A DNA stretch of 64,000 bases. Origin: Vombatus ursinus (lineage: Eukaryota > Chordata > Mammalia > Diprotodontia > Vombatidae). A program made the position numbers and the translations under genes. Under the pieces are notes generated by a model that was not told the DNA's origin, did not search any database, and was given only the letters and a program-made list of their open reading frames with translations. Positions 10,905-22,490 of this stretch are shown here, piece by piece (within the stretch, counting starts at the first letter, position 1; the number at the start of each line of letters is the position of its first letter). The stretch is taken from positions 12,424,959-12,488,958 of the forward strand of contig NW_020954630.1 of assembly GCF_900497805.2 (NCBI RefSeq), given 5' to 3'.

Positions 10905-11445
10905 TAGCTTAATAATAATATTGACTCATATTTATTTATATAGCACTTTATGACCACTGGGGCAGCTAGGTGGTACAGTGGATAGAGTGCCAGGCCTGAA
11001 GTCAGGAAGACCCCTCTCTTCCTGAGTTCAAATTTGACCTCAGCTACTTACTATGTGACGCTGGGCAAGTCACTTAACCCTGTTTGCCTCAGTTTCCTCA
11101 TCTGTGAAATGAGCTGGAGAAGGAAATGGCAAAGCACTCCAGTATCTTTGCCAAGAAAACCCTAAATGGGGTCATAAAGAGTTGAACACAACTGGAAAAA
11201 CAACTGAATAACAACAAATTATGACCCCTGGGTACTTTATAAACCTAATCTGCCCATCACAACAGCCCTGTGAAGGAGAGATGTTCACAATATCCCTCAT
11301 ATTACATATGATGTAATAATATTACAGATTATTTACAGATGAGGAAACTGAGGCTCAGAAAGGCTAGCTGACTTACTCAGGGTTCCAAGGCTGCTATTTC
11401 AAGTCTCATGACTGCAAATGTAGTGCTTTTCCTACTACTTCATTT
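10905..11445 (-). repeat. Old reverse SINE host copy, split by a younger SINE
   Basis: 'tttatatagcactttatgac' on the left and 'cacaacagccctgtgaagga', 'gaggaaactgaggctcagaa' on the right form one reverse MIR-like copy interrupted at 10961-11218. Confidence 0.7.
10961..11218 (+). repeat. Marsupial tRNA-headed SINE, with target duplication
   Basis: Near complete: head 'ggcagctaggtggtacagtg', body 'cgctgggcaagtcacttaac', tail 'gaaggaaatggcaaagcact', 'aaatggggtcataaagagtt', ending 'aataacaacaaa'. Flanked by 13-bp target duplications with one mismatch: ttatgaccactgg (10948-10960) and ttatgacccctgg (11219-11231). Confidence 0.95.
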
Positions 11446-11734
11446 CACTTTAATCTTTTTTTACTGATACGTAAGACACTTCCCTGTAAATGCCACCCAG
11501 TAACTTCTTTGGACCAACTGACCAGATGAACTTCTTTAGAAGGTGGCCCTTTAAGTATCTCTGATATCTACCATAGCTTTCTTAAATCTTTTTTTTTTCT
11601 GCTATTTACTTGGTTTCTAGACTCCTCACTACTTGGGCACCCTTGTCCAGATATTCTCCCCACTGTCAACTGCCTTCTTAAACGACGATCAAATAAATGC
11701 TAATTAATTCAGTGGAAGACGGGTATTCAATGTT

Positions 11735-12105
11735 TATAACAAAAAAAGATATAACAATATACATAATGACTACAGTCACATAACATGGTAAAAATAACAT
11801 CAAAAGAAGCAAAACTGAACCTTCTGAAATTCCAAAGTTTAAACTTGGCCCCTAAGAAGAGATATGAGAAAGCACTTTCCTATTCCGTTTTTGCAGAGGT
11901 AGGGGAAGATAAGTGCAGAACACTGTCAATAACATTGGACATTTTCAATGTGTTGATTAGTTTTGCTGAACTTTTACTACCTCTCTTTTTATTCTTTATT
12001 TTAAGGGATAAATATCTGGGAGGGGGAAGAAAAAGGGATACACTGAGAAATGTAAGTGATCTAAAAACAAAAAAGTCAATAAAATGTATTTAAAAATCAC
12101 GGATA
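11735..12105 (+). repeat. L1-type 3' tail, forward
   Basis: 'acttggcccctaagaagaga', 'tttttgcagaggtaggggaa', 'aacattggacattttcaatg' and 'tctgggagggggaagaaaaa' followed by an A-rich end. Shares order with 34660-35200 and 36160-36415. Confidence 0.7.
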
Positions 12106-12614
12106 TGAAAGTGAATATATATGTAAAATCAGAACTCATGTTTTAGCTATGAAAATATTTGATACCATTCATGAAGATGTTACTTTCTCTTATTACTTCC
12201 TACAATAAAAAAGAGAAATGTAAGAGAAGTGAATGAAAGTATAAATGTATTTTCTTAGCTAATGGATAAATGAATCATGTATGGAAGGACACATATGTTT
12301 TACTTAGGCACACGTAGGTCTGGAGTCAGAGTATATTTTTAAAGACTGAATACAGATTCAAAAAAATTATGAAGATTATAATTCCAAAAAATTGGCATAC
12401 CCAGGATAGTATCACAGGGAACTCTATGAAAAGCAGGGAAAATATGGGCCCTATTCTCACAAAGCTAACCCTCTAAGAGAAAGTGGGTGTTGACTTGTTA
12501 AACTACTACTGCTCAGATTCTGGCTGCCTTTATTGCTCAACGAAACCAAGCCTTTTGTTTTCATCTTTATCAGTTTATCAAACAAACTACCTATTTTATA
12601 AATCACTTGGTAAA

Positions 12615-12885
12615 ATGCTCAGTGGTGCAGTGGATAGAGTTCCAGGCCTGGAAGTTAGGAAGACCTGGGTTAAAATCCAGCGTCAGATACTTAATAAGCT
12701 GTGTGACTCTAGGCAAGTCACTAACTTCTGTTTGTCTCAGTTTCTTTATCTGTAAAAGGGGGTTGATAATTTCAAACCCATTAACTCAAATAGCACCAAA
12801 AACTCTCAGGATTATTGTGTGAATAAAATGAGATCATATTTGCAAAGTGCTTTGTAGCACTATACCAATGTTAGCTTTTAAAAAA
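12615..12885 (+). repeat. MIR/Ther-type SINE, forward, long 3' end
   Basis: Head 'gtgcagtggatagagttcca', body 'gtgactctaggcaagtcact', tail 'ttattgtgtgaataaaatga' and 'gcaaagtgctttgtagcact'. Confidence 0.9.
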
Positions 12886-13029
12886 AATAGTATTCCATTA
12901 TGCTATGATGTCAGAACCATAGATTGGTAAATGTGCTTTTCTGCCCATCCCATGATAAAATAGAGGAAAACACTGAGGTGCCATAAGATTACTGACCATT
13001 TAGCTAATGGGAAAGATAGAGATAAGATG

Positions 13030-13165
13030 CTCATTCATTTAACCATCAATTATGTACTAAGTGTTTATTATATCCAAAGCCTATATTAGGCACTGGAAGA
13101 AGAAATAAAGTTGAGATAAGACATTGGCTCTGTTCCTTCAGGGAGTTTACAGTCGAGTAGAGGGG
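13030..13165 (-). repeat. L2 LINE 3' end, reverse
   Basis: 'taagtgtttattatatccaa', 'aggcactggaagaagaaata' and 'tccttcagggagtttacagt' are the reverse complement of the L2 3' end. Confidence 0.7.
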
Positions 13166-13384
13166 TAAAACATGGCCACAGACAGCAACAGTCCATCCTG
13201 TTTACCCCAAGCTCATTCTACTTCAACACTAAGCTCCCCTTAATTCCCCTCTGCTCGCTATCCCACAATACACATTCATTCATATTCTGGATCATAATGT
13301 TTACACAACAATTCACATATGTTAGATGTTTCTATGTTCTGTTGGCTTATCCAAATTAAGTATTAGATAGAAAGCCCCTTTAGG

Positions 13385-13570
13385 GAAGAATCCTAGGAGC
13401 ACAGATTTAGAGCTGGGGAGGATTTCAGAGGTCACAATCCAAACCCCGCATTTTACAGAGCAAGAACTGAGGCCCAGAGATGTCATGTGACTTGACCAGT
13501 GCCACACAAGTAGTAATTGACAGAGCCAGGATTTTAAACCCAGGTCCTCTGAGGTCTGTGGTCTGTTGGA
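13385..13570 (-). repeat. MIR-like SINE, reverse
   Basis: 'gcattttacagagcaagaac', 'tgaggcccagagatgtcatg', 'acagagccaggattttaaac' and 'caggtcctctgaggtctgtg'. Confidence 0.75.
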
Positions 13571-13690
13571 CATTCATTCATTCACTCAATATTTTTTTGG
13601 TACTTACTACGGGCCAGCAGTGTGCTACATGCTTTCGCGAATACAAAGATATATAACTGATATCTCCAGCCCTCAAAGAGCTTACAGTCT
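13571..13690 (-). repeat. L2 LINE 3' end, reverse
   Basis: 'cattcattcattcactcaat', 'ggtacttactacgggccagc' and 'ccctcaaagagcttacagtc' match the reversed L2 3' end. Confidence 0.75.
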
Positions 13691-14016
13691 GGTTGCCATT
13701 TTGTATAGTACTTTCCAAAATGCCATATGAACACAAGCATATAAGTGTCTTCTGACCAGCAGACTAATGAGTGCCAGAAAAAAAAGCCCTCTGTTCTTGA
13801 AACTAGCCACCAAACTGGAGTGATGCAGAAAGTCAGCAGTTATCATAGAACTCCCCGAGTTCACTTTAACAAAAATGTCTATCAGTTTCCTTAAAGAAAA
13901 ATCATAATTTTACCCTATTCACTCACCACGTGAGATCTAAAAATAGCTACCATGAGGTGAAGCTTCAAAAGTGACCCCCAGGCAGGGTTGTTTGGTGACA
14001 TTTCCATCCAGCCTAC

Positions 14017-14153
14017 CTCAAAAGTGTTCTTGGTCATGCCTGAAAGGCCATAATATGATGTACCCGTAGCAATTGCACACACACAGAGTTCTCCAATCTC
14101 ATCTGTTCTGCACAGCTGAGGAATTCCATCTGGCTTCACTGCACACATGATAG
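14017..14153 (-). CDS. DIP2C: DIP2C coding exon 9 of window
   Basis: 137 bp. Two bases complete an alanine, then 45 codons end on a boundary. It encodes IMCAVKPDGIPQLCRTDEIG, ELCVCAIATGTSYYGLSGMT and KNTFE. The TDEIGELCV stretch corresponds to the A6-like GEL(W/C)V motif of adenylate-forming enzymes, where a strand precedes the hinge region. The acceptor is cttttag and the donor gtaggctg. Confidence 0.96.
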
Positions 14154-15265
14154 CTAAAAGTGAAACAAGAAAGTACAAAGGACATCACAAAAGAATGTAC
14201 ACCCCAGAATGGAAAAGAGAGCCTGGCATAGAATCAACAGAATAACAAAGAGCCCGGCATTTGTTTCCCCAAGAGAGGAGCGATGATTTTGTGTATTCCA
14301 GCAAAAAAAGTTGTGGCAGAGACAAATAATTAAAATTTCTCCAATTTTAATATTGAAATTTATCTAAAACAAACAGTGATGCTCTATCATGTGTGGGTAA
14401 GACTGAGATATTCAGGATAAACCCAGGATATAAACATATACGGTGTCGCCATGCCCTGTGCCCCAATAAAATAAAATGTAATATGGCAGTTGTTTGAAGG
14501 AGAACAGCTATATTCCTGGAAATCAACAAATGTATACAGGCACACCGGTCCATTAAAATCTTTTCAACACTAACAGCTAACAAGCCACAACCATATTCAA
14601 GCTTCAAATGCCTAATGAAAATCTTAAACTTTGATCTTAAATTTTTATTAAGTTTAGAGATGTAGCAAAGGTGTTAGCAGGCTGTTTTGTCGACATAAAT
14701 TTTCTTTCACATGTGTAACCGTTTCCAAAGAGAAGTCTAGGCTTCTATTTAATCACTCCACAGATAGAGTTCCCAAGTTTTTCTTGCATGCTGCATCTTG
14801 ATACATTCACTAAGGTATCCATCTTGTCTAAATGCAGACCACAAATGTGACTAGGGACCAGAAGAGAGTGTTCCATCCCATTTAATCCAGTCCCTGACAA
14901 GGAGCTGGACTCATACCAGGACTTGATCAGTTTGGGTGACAATTTGGGGAATTCTAGTGTTGGAGTTCATTATTAGAGCCAACCCTATGACACAGAACTT
15001 GAAAAAAGATGCCTCTCTCGCACTGGAAAGCAGAGTAGGCCAATGTCAGGGAGATAACAAAGCCAAGGATAAATGAAAGCAAAATTTCAACAATGGGTAA
15101 AGATTTCACCAAGAGATCAGGTAACTACGTGATGTGTGGGAGCACAGGAGGAAGAATCTGATGGGTGACTCACTTCCCTTTGTGCCTGAAAGGGGTAAAA
15201 TGAAGGCCAATGGGAAGACCTGACTATGGCAGAGAAATTCATAAGCACAGAATGGTACCCACAGG
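14154..15265. other. Intron part after exon 8, nothing recognised
   Basis: No SINE head or LINE motif recognised; short frames on the minus strand have no family resemblance. Confidence 0.45.
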
Positions 15266-15510
15266 TCACAGGCTCACAGGATTTATAGATGAAAGGGACC
15301 CCAAAGATCATCCAGACCAAGCTTTTCATTTACAGTCGACTTCATCTCTAGATTCCTCTTAATATATCCCTTCATTCTAGGTTCCTTCTGACTCTAAATC
15401 TATGGCCCTACGACATATGCTTTAGAAGATCATATTTGGATATACAGATAATAAACTGAAGACCTGAGACTTGAACCCAGGTTCTTTGACTCCAAATATG
15501 TTGCCTACTA
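15266..15510 (-). repeat. Old SINE mosaic, reverse
   Basis: 'atagatgaaagggaccccaa', 'gatcatccagaccaagcttt' and 'gacttgaacccaggttcttt' are reverse MIR-like fragments with other sequence between them. Confidence 0.55.
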
Positions 15511-15714
15511 CCCTCTCTCCTGAGAAATCATACTTTGTACCATGAATTACAGTTACACATGTAGTCAAATACATTAAACTGGCTTTATTTTGGTCTGGAT
15601 AATGCACATAGCAGTGATCCTGTTCCAATTCCTGGGTAAGACTCTCATAAAATGACTAAAAAGGTTGCCACCAAGGCTGAAGGTGCTGTGCCTCCACAAA
15701 AGGAAGCCAAGATG

Positions 15715-15912
15715 GTGCTCTGGAAAAAGCACTAGCTCCAGAGTTAGAGGACCGTCATTCACATCCAGTCTCAGATACTTAACAGTTGTATGACTCTGGG
15801 CAAGTCATTCAACCTGTGTTTGCCTCAGATTCCACAACTGTAAAATGGGGATAATAATAGCACCCATCCCCCAGGGGCATTGGACCCATCATACGAGAGA
15901 TGTTTAAAGCAC
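15715..15912 (+). repeat. MIR/Ther-type SINE, forward
   Basis: 'atgactctgggcaagtcatt', 'gtgtttgcctcagattccac', 'aaatggggataataatagca' and 'gatgtttaaagcacttggca', running directly into the next SINE. Confidence 0.85.
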
Positions 15913-16195
15913 TTGGCAGCTAGGTGGCGCCATAGTACACAGAACACTGGACCTGGGATCAGGAAGGCTTAAAAGTTCAAATCCCACCTTGGACACTTAC
16001 CCTGGGCAAGTGCTGATTTAACCTCAATCTGCTTGGTTTGTCTATCTGTGAAATGGAAATAATAATAGCTCCCACCTTCCAGGACTGTTATGAGGATAAG
16101 CATAAAGAAATAATATTTGTAAAAGCGCTTTGCAAACCTTAAAGTGCTATGTTAACATTAGCTATCATCATTGTTGTTATTATTGTGATATCAGG
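15913..16195 (+). repeat. MIR/Ther-type SINE, forward
   Basis: Head 'ttggcagctaggtggcgcca', 'ttcaaatcccaccttggaca', 'aaataataatagctcccacc', then 'gtaaaagcgctttgcaaacc' and an ATT-rich end. Confidence 0.9.
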
Positions 16196-16329
16196 GAATA
16201 CGTATGACTAGATGATCTCAAAATCCCCTTTGATTTCTAGACCCATGATCCAAAGTTGAAAGGACATATATCCAGTGTATTCAAAGGAATAAACAAAACT
16301 GTCAAAGGTGAAAATGGAACAGTCAATCT

Positions 16330-16530
16330 AGGAATTTAGGAATCATAGGGTTTTTAAATGGATGCAACGTCACATACCAGACAGACAGTCCAACCCCATC
16401 ATCTTTACAAATAAGAAAATGGAAGCCAAGAGAGCTTAAATGATTGACCTAAGGTCACATAGGTCAATGGCAGAGTCAGGATTAAAACACACCTTCCCTG
16501 ACCAACCGCTATTTCCATACTGCTATGCTA
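16330..16530 (-). repeat. MIR-like SINE, reverse
   Basis: 'gtccaaccccatcatcttta', 'tgacctaaggtcacataggt', 'ggcagagtcaggattaaaac'. Confidence 0.7.
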
Positions 16531-16773
16531 CATCAGGGTAAGTGTGGGGATAAAAAGGGAAAGGAGAAAGAAGGATTAGCCAAAATAAGGAACACGCTAA
16601 AATGCTCAAGGATAGCATTTCTTAATCAGCTAAAGAAAACGAAAAGAAATACTCTGGATCCCTGTTCCTCTAGTTACACAGCACTGGTATTTCTATTAAC
16701 ACATTTTCCAGAGTTGAAAAAAAAATCTCATGCTGCTTATTTTCCAGAACACAGAGCTGCTGCTAGTCCTTAC

Positions 16774-16913
16774 CTCCAGGCATCACCAAGCCTACATCCT
16801 GCACAGTCAGAACTGAGAGCTTTTCCTCGGAATCCACTCTGATGACACCAAACGTGAGTCCATGCATAGAGAGAACTCCTCTGCCTGGGGGCTGGTTGCT
16901 GTCATCTGTTGGC
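16774..16913 (-). CDS. DIP2C: DIP2C coding exon 8 of window
   Basis: 140 bp. One base completes the arginine begun in exon 7. It then encodes PTDDSNQPPGRGVLSMHGLT, FGVIRVDSEEKLSVLTVQDV and GLVMPG, with one base out. DIP2 sequence is clear; the segment corresponds to the region of the adenylate-forming fold that leads toward the A5 motif. The acceptor is cccttgcag and the donor gtaaggac. The phenylalanine in GLTFGV appears to replace the tyrosine that I recall in mammalian orthologs. Confidence 0.95.
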
Positions 16914-17517
16914 CTGCAAGGGCAAGTTCAAAAGTTGAACAGAAATCTTCCTAATTCAGGGGGTCACAGAGAAGCCCCACCTGAACATTCCCATTCCTGG
17001 GTAACACTTAACACTTTCTACACAACTTCACAATTTCTACTTTCATGACATTCCTGTTTGTTTCAAGGTATGGTATACTATGGTACATGACAGGCATTGG
17101 TTAAATTAACAGTGAGATCGGTCAGTCCTGCTTTTCCCAGTTTTATAAATAGAGGCAAAAGGGAGAGTAACTTCTCCAAGGTCATGTGCTGTATCAGTGA
17201 ACATACAACAAGGGATTCTGAACTTTGGTCTACATGTCACAGACCTCTCTGGAAGTTGGCCCTTCTCAGCATAATATTTTTAAATACACAAAATAAAATG
17301 TATAGGATTACAAAGGAAGCCAATGAGACTGAAATACAGTTATCAAAATTTTTTTTAAAAAGTTCATGGACCCCAGTTTAAAAACACTCAGTAGAGAGTA
17401 GAGTCCTAAAATTCCTACCCTTCAGGCTCTTATTTGGATATATAAATTTTTCATTCAAAATTCAACAAAGATTAATTCTATGCCCTCATCTATTGCCACA
17501 TCTCAAATGAAACCATA

Positions 17518-17549
17518 TGTGTGTGTGTATACACACACACACACACACG
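17518..17549 (+). repeat. (GT)n/(AC)n microsatellite
   Basis: gtgtgtgtgtata followed by an acacac run; a short palindromic dinucleotide repeat. Confidence 0.9.
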
Positions 17550-17913
17550 AGATATTTTTTTCTTCATCTCTAGACAAGAAGCCTTTTATCTTGAACTACT
17601 TTTTCAAGATAGCACCAAGATTTCCTTGGCACTTAAATTTCTTCTTAAGCCAAGGCTTTATCCCTCATAAATTTCAGATGTTTGCAAGTATATCTAATAG
17701 TATTTAGGGTGTGTGTGTGTATGGTAGGAGGGAGGTCAAAATTTGTGTAGACTACATATTTGTTCCACTTATTTTTTAAATATAAGCTTTGATTTAGTTT
17801 TTGGGGCTGAAAACAAAACAGGCCTTTGATCAGTAAGAGAAAAAACAATTCTGACTATAAAACTTTATAAGGAACACCTCTGTCCATTAAAAAAAAGACA
17901 CATAGGAAGGCAA

Positions 17914-17930
17914 AACACACATCACACACA

Positions 17931-17978
<48 letters not shown>

Positions 17979-17988
17979 NNNNNNNNNN

Positions 17989-18036
<48 letters not shown>
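17914..18036 (+). repeat. (CA)n microsatellite holding an assembly gap
   Basis: CA dinucleotide repeats on both sides of ten N at 17979-17988. The true repeat length is unknown. Confidence 0.98.
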
Positions 18037-18038
<2 letters not shown>

Positions 18039-18674
18039 ACAGGATGCAGTAACCAATTAGGCAAAAGCAAGCCAACAGAAATATTCACATGACTTTCCTC
18101 TTAAGAAGGACGTAAATAACCCTTTTATGTAGGAGTTAGAAGGGAGAGAAACCCAGAACTAATAGAACTAGTGTTGTTTGACAGTGCTCACAGGATGCTA
18201 CTTGGTAAAGACAAATTCAGAGCAGCAGAAAACATAAATGAAAAACATTATCCAGACTGAGGAAGGTTGGAATAATAACATCTAACGACTAACTCTGGGC
18301 TAACTTTGGAAAAATTCTAACTTGAAAGGTCTTTACTGCACAGAACCTGATTACATAGATGGTGGGCAGTAAAACTGCCAAAGTTTAAACACCAGTTTCA
18401 CCTATGAAAGCAAGTCTGGAAAACTTGCTCATCTTAAATCCATCACTATTAGAGAGAGATTCCAATGCTTCCCAATGTATCCTTGAAATCTCATACTTTG
18501 TCTCTGCAAACATAATCGTTATTTATACCTATTTCATGGTGGGGAAAAATAAGATGACATTCTAGAGACTACAGACAGAAATTTGAAAGTTACATTCACC
18601 TGCCCCTACCTATCTTTCCTTCAAATACTAAAACACAGAAGAACAGGAGATAATCAAGAAATAGAAAATCTGAA

Positions 18675-19115
18675 TCGTCAGTCAACAAGCATTTACTTAG
18701 TGCTTAGGATGAGCTAGGCACTGTGCTAAGTAATGGAGATACAAAGAAAAGCCAAAACAGCCCTTGCCCTCACGGAGTTTACATTCTAACATGAGAGAAA
18801 ATGTACAAATAAGTAGACATATACAAGATATATACACTATGTGTAAATGGAAGATTACCTGAGAGGGGAAGGCACTAGGAGCTGGGGAGACCAAGACAGG
18901 CTATTTTTAAGGAAGGCAAGCAATCCAAAAGGCTGAGGGGAGAGGGCAGAGCATTCCAGACATGGGGATAGCCAGGGGGAAAAGGCACAAAGATTGGAGA
19001 TGGAACGTCCTGTGTGAGGAACTTCAAGCAGGTCAAGATGACTGGATCAGAGCACGGTTGGAGAAGAGGTCGGAAGGGGCCAAGTATAACTTAGGATTGA
19101 CTTCCAGTCAAGAAT
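18675..19115 (-). repeat. L2 LINE 3' region, reverse
   Basis: 'aggcactgtgctaagtaatg', 'ccttgccctcacggagttta', 'gcagagcattccagacatgg' and 'ggaaggggccaagtataact' are, in reverse, the L2 3' UTR and end of ORF2. Confidence 0.85.
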
Positions 19116-19619
19116 CTTGGGACATCTGCCAAATAGGGGAACTATTTATTAGTTCCCATTTAGTTTCCATATAGTATGTATTTATACTAAGGGGCTATTA
19201 ATTAAACCTGCTGCTGTTTAATTTTAAACCTAATCTGAAGAAAAGTACAGCAACAAAACCTGATGACTTTTTGAAGTTTTCTTACAAGAAACTGTCTTCA
19301 GGAAATTTCAAGTAATAATTTATTAATTCAACTAGAATATCTTCATCTCTGTTACTGACTTTAAAAGTTGTCAAAGTCATAAACAACGTAATAAGGGGAA
19401 AAACAACCCAGTAGAAAACTCTTGGGGCTTCCCAACAACATATTCTTTACATGCAATAATGTATCATAATTGAAATCCTGCCTCTGATACGTATGACATA
19501 GGTTACCCTGGGTAAGTCATTTAACCTCTTAGGGCACAGACAACTCTCTAAGGCTCTAAGCTATAGAACGGTTGCTGAGCTGCTGAGCGGCACTCGTGAA
19601 GCCAGTTTCCTCATCACAT

Positions 19620-19775
19620 CGGCAGTGCAGAGATGCTGTGAATTGTGGTGCATATTAATTTGAATTTCTAGTAGCTATTATTCTGGTGTTCTATAAGCAT
19701 GATTATCTAAAAAACTTTCTACTATTTCTCATAGAATAGAGGTGGCATGACAGGCAAAGAGAGGGATGCAAATGG
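19620..19775 (+). repeat. Left arm of a 157-bp inverted repeat
   Basis: From 'cggcagtgcagagatg' to 'gagggatgcaaatgg'. The reverse complement of 20796-20954 aligns over the whole length, at an identity of roughly 80% by eye, with shared blocks 'gcatattaat', 'aactttctactatttc' and 'aaagagagggatgcaaatg'. Family unknown. Confidence 0.85.
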
Positions 19776-19844
19776 TCCCTGTCACTGATAGGGACTCCCT
19801 GAAATAATTAATAATTGGTGTTAGAAACATAGATCAACCTAAAA

Positions 19845-20320
19845 AATGTTTATTAATAAGCTTTTTATATCAAAATTATTTCTGGAAATATATACATACA
19901 ACTCCTGGAATTGAATCTTCCTTTGTAACAAAGCAAAATAGTCAAGCAAAAATGCCTGCTAGAGTGAATTAATCTGGAAAGGTATTCCACATTCCGTCCT
20001 CCTCGTGCGCCACCTCTAATGCCAATGGAGCATATTGTTCTAGCTCTCCATCCCTTCGGTATCTCTTCACACAGATCTTCCCACTTTTTTCTTAATAATT
20101 CATATTTTCCATTTTTCACTGTCTAATAATATCCTATTACACTCATACAGTTTGTTTTTTAATTCCCCAAACAACGAACAACCCCTTTTGTCTTCATTTC
20201 TTTGTTGCCACAAAAAGGGCTGTTCTGAGTATCTTGGTCTATAATGGAATTTTGTTTCTGTCATTGACATCCTTGAAGGGAGGCATAAGCCATGAGCCAC
20301 CATACTGAATTATCACAGTA
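19845..20320 (-). repeat. L1 3' region, reverse, old
   Basis: 'aacaaccccttttgtcttca' and 'ttgttgccacaaaaagggct' match the reverse of the L1 3' segment seen forward at 56320 ('gtagctcttttcatggtggc'). Confidence 0.6.
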
Positions 20321-20334
20321 GTTTCCTAGGACAG

Positions 20335-20595
20335 GAGAATAATAATAGCTAACCTTATATATCGTTTACTATATGCCAGGCACAGTGCTAAGTGCTTTAT
20401 TATCTCATTTCATCCTCACGAAAAGGTAGCTGCTGTTATTATTCTCATTTTATAGATGAGGAGACTGAGGCAAATAAGTTAAGTGACTTGCCCAGGGTCA
20501 CACAGCTAATAAGTACCTGATGGCACATTTGAACTCAGGTCTTCCTGACTCCAGACTCCGCATCCTATCCACTACCCCAACTAGATGTCCCTCAC
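20335..20595 (-). repeat. MIR/Ther-type SINE, reverse, nearly complete
   Basis: 'ttactatatgccaggcacag', 'ctcatttcatcctcacgaaa', 'gatgaggagactgaggcaaa', 'gacttgcccagggtcacaca', 'gaactcaggtcttcctgact' and a head ending 'atccactaccccaactagat'. Confidence 0.95.
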
Positions 20596-20795
20596 TCTGC
20601 TTTCTGTATTTAAAAATTTAACAGGGCAGGCCTAACACAAAGCTACCTGCAGTCAAGGCTGAAGATGACATGCAACAGAGATGAACTCACAAAGACAGCA
20701 ATTTAAAGACAAATGAGAAGAGGAAATATGTCTCTCTGGCCTCCATAATCTGGCTTTGTACAAGAATTCATTATAGCAAATGCTTTCACTCGAGG

Positions 20796-20954
20796 CCCAT
20801 TTGCATCCCTCTCTTTACCTGTCAGGCCACCTCTGTTCTGTGTGAAATAGTAGAAAGTTCTTTAGCTAACCATGCTTGTATAACACCAGAAGTAATAGCT
20901 GCTATAAATTTCAATTAATATGCAGTACAGGTTGCGACATCTCTCTGCACCGCC
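20796..20954 (-). repeat. Right arm of a 157-bp inverted repeat
   Basis: Reverse complement partner of 19620-19775, at a distance of about 1.0 kb. The space between them holds an old L1 piece, a MIR copy and unassigned sequence. Confidence 0.85.
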
Positions 20955-21239
20955 AGTGTCGGCAAACAGAGATTTGGCTGAGCCCAAATGTGCTTAAGAA
21001 AGAATAAATGGAAGGATGTAAATAATACGCAGTTATGATGAATGCACTTCCAGCATCTAATGGACTGACTGGGAATGACCTAGGATCGCTTTAATTCCAC
21101 TTTGTCATTCACTGCACCCTTTTCAATGGAGGAAAACTAAAGGCCTTTCTTCACTGCTTTATTTATTTTTGTCCTCCCCTCCAAAGACCTGTATGTACGT
21201 GTCCCTGAATTCACTAATAAGAACGGCTGTAACATAACC

Positions 21240-21530
21240 CAGAGAGGGGCCTTTCGAGTTTCCTTCAAAAGTCAGCCCAAGTACTCTCTCCTGGGAGGAC
21301 TTTTAATATTCTCCGAGGTGCTAAGTACCTCTCCCTCTCAAAGCCTACAAGATGTTTCTTTTGTATGTAGTCTATAAATACTTCTGTAGGTACATGTTGT
21401 CTTCCCCAATAGAATAAGCTCCTTGAGGGCAAGGCCTGGCTCATTTTTGTCCTTGTTTCCTCAATGTTGAGGACAGTGCCTGGTACATAGTAGGTGCCTA
21501 ATAAATGTTTGTTGATTGACTGATATCTCT
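21240..21530 (+). repeat. L2 LINE 3' end, forward
   Basis: 'gaataagctccttgagggca', 'aggacagtgcctggtacata' and 'gtaggtgcctaataaatgtt' are the L2 3' terminus; weaker upstream match from about 21240. Confidence 0.9.
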
Positions 21531-21964
21531 TACATGAGGTACAGAGAATGTCTACTCTGTATATGGAGAGTGGTGCAGTCCCTCTCTTACACAGATGCAA
21601 AGTGGTAAGCATCAGGCATCCTTACGTGTCCTCCCTACCCCCAGACAGCCCCTGCCTTCCAACACCATCATGTGGAAACATGGCATGCATCTTTCCATAG
21701 AAGTGATGTTTATAAATGGTGGTCAGGTATTGTTGAAATACTACTTAGCACAATAGGGATTGTATGGCTTGGATTGGCTTTTGTGGGCCGGGCACAGGAG
21801 CCTAATAATTACTTATAACTCAATGGAAGCCATGGTGGTTGCTGAGGGATTTTTTTGTTTGTTTGTATTTTGTTGCTTGTGTATATATCTGCATGATTTG
21901 CTGAATGTCCCCTAAAAACTATACGGAAGTGAACCTGGGCAAATAATCACAATAATCTCATATT

Positions 21965-22165
21965 CAAGTGGTTCTTTAAGACTTAGAAATTATGTAGGAA
22001 ATGGATAGTGTTATCATACCCATTCTACAGATGGAGAAATGAGGTCCAGAGAAGTTGTGATTAGTCAATGAATAGTAACACAGTTAAATAGTGTCAGAGA
22101 TGAGACTCAAAGCTATGTCTTCTTACTCCAAATTCAATTTTCTTTCTGCTATGTCATGATGCTGG
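21965..22165 (-). repeat. MIR-like SINE, reverse
   Basis: 'cccattctacagatggagaa', 'tgaggtccagagaagttgtg' and 'tctttctgctatgtcatgat'. Confidence 0.7.
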
Positions 22166-22211
22166 AATCAGGGTAGCATCAATGAACTGCTGGAGAAGAG
22201 TGTTAGAAAGA

Positions 22212-22490
22212 TATTAGGGCTTGTGTGGTTCAGTGGAAAGATGGCTGTGGCCCACTCCAGAAATACCTAGTAATCATCAGGAACCCAGATCCTCTGACTC
22301 TAGTGTCAGCCATCTGATAAAAAAATGTCTATTCTGTGACTCATTTTCAAGTGGGACATCAGGCCATGTGTGGCAGTGCATGGCAGCAGAAAGTCAAAGT
22401 GGTACAGTCCATGCACAGTAACCATCAGGAACCCAGGTCCTCTGACCCCCATGCCAACCACCTTTCCACTGAACCACACAAGCCCTGTAA
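22212..22490. repeat. Composite element with convergent tRNA-like heads
   Basis: Perfect 24-bp inverted ends: gggcttgtgtggttcagtgg plus aaag at 22217-22240 and its exact complement at 22462-22485. Each end holds a pol III A-box-like TGGTTCAGTGG pointing inward. Read on the minus strand, the right end continues into a B-box-like GGGTTCCTGATGG, as in a tRNA-derived SINE. A 30-bp segment is repeated directly at 22269-22298 and 22417-22446, with two differences. Family not recognised. Confidence 0.75.

Noticed and set aside
10961-11218. SINE head as a tRNA gene
   Set aside because: The A and B box region is tRNA-derived but the fold is not complete and the LINE-like tail marks a SINE.
17855-18088. 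Frame with alternating V and C residues
   Set aside because: Translation of the CA repeat across the N gap.
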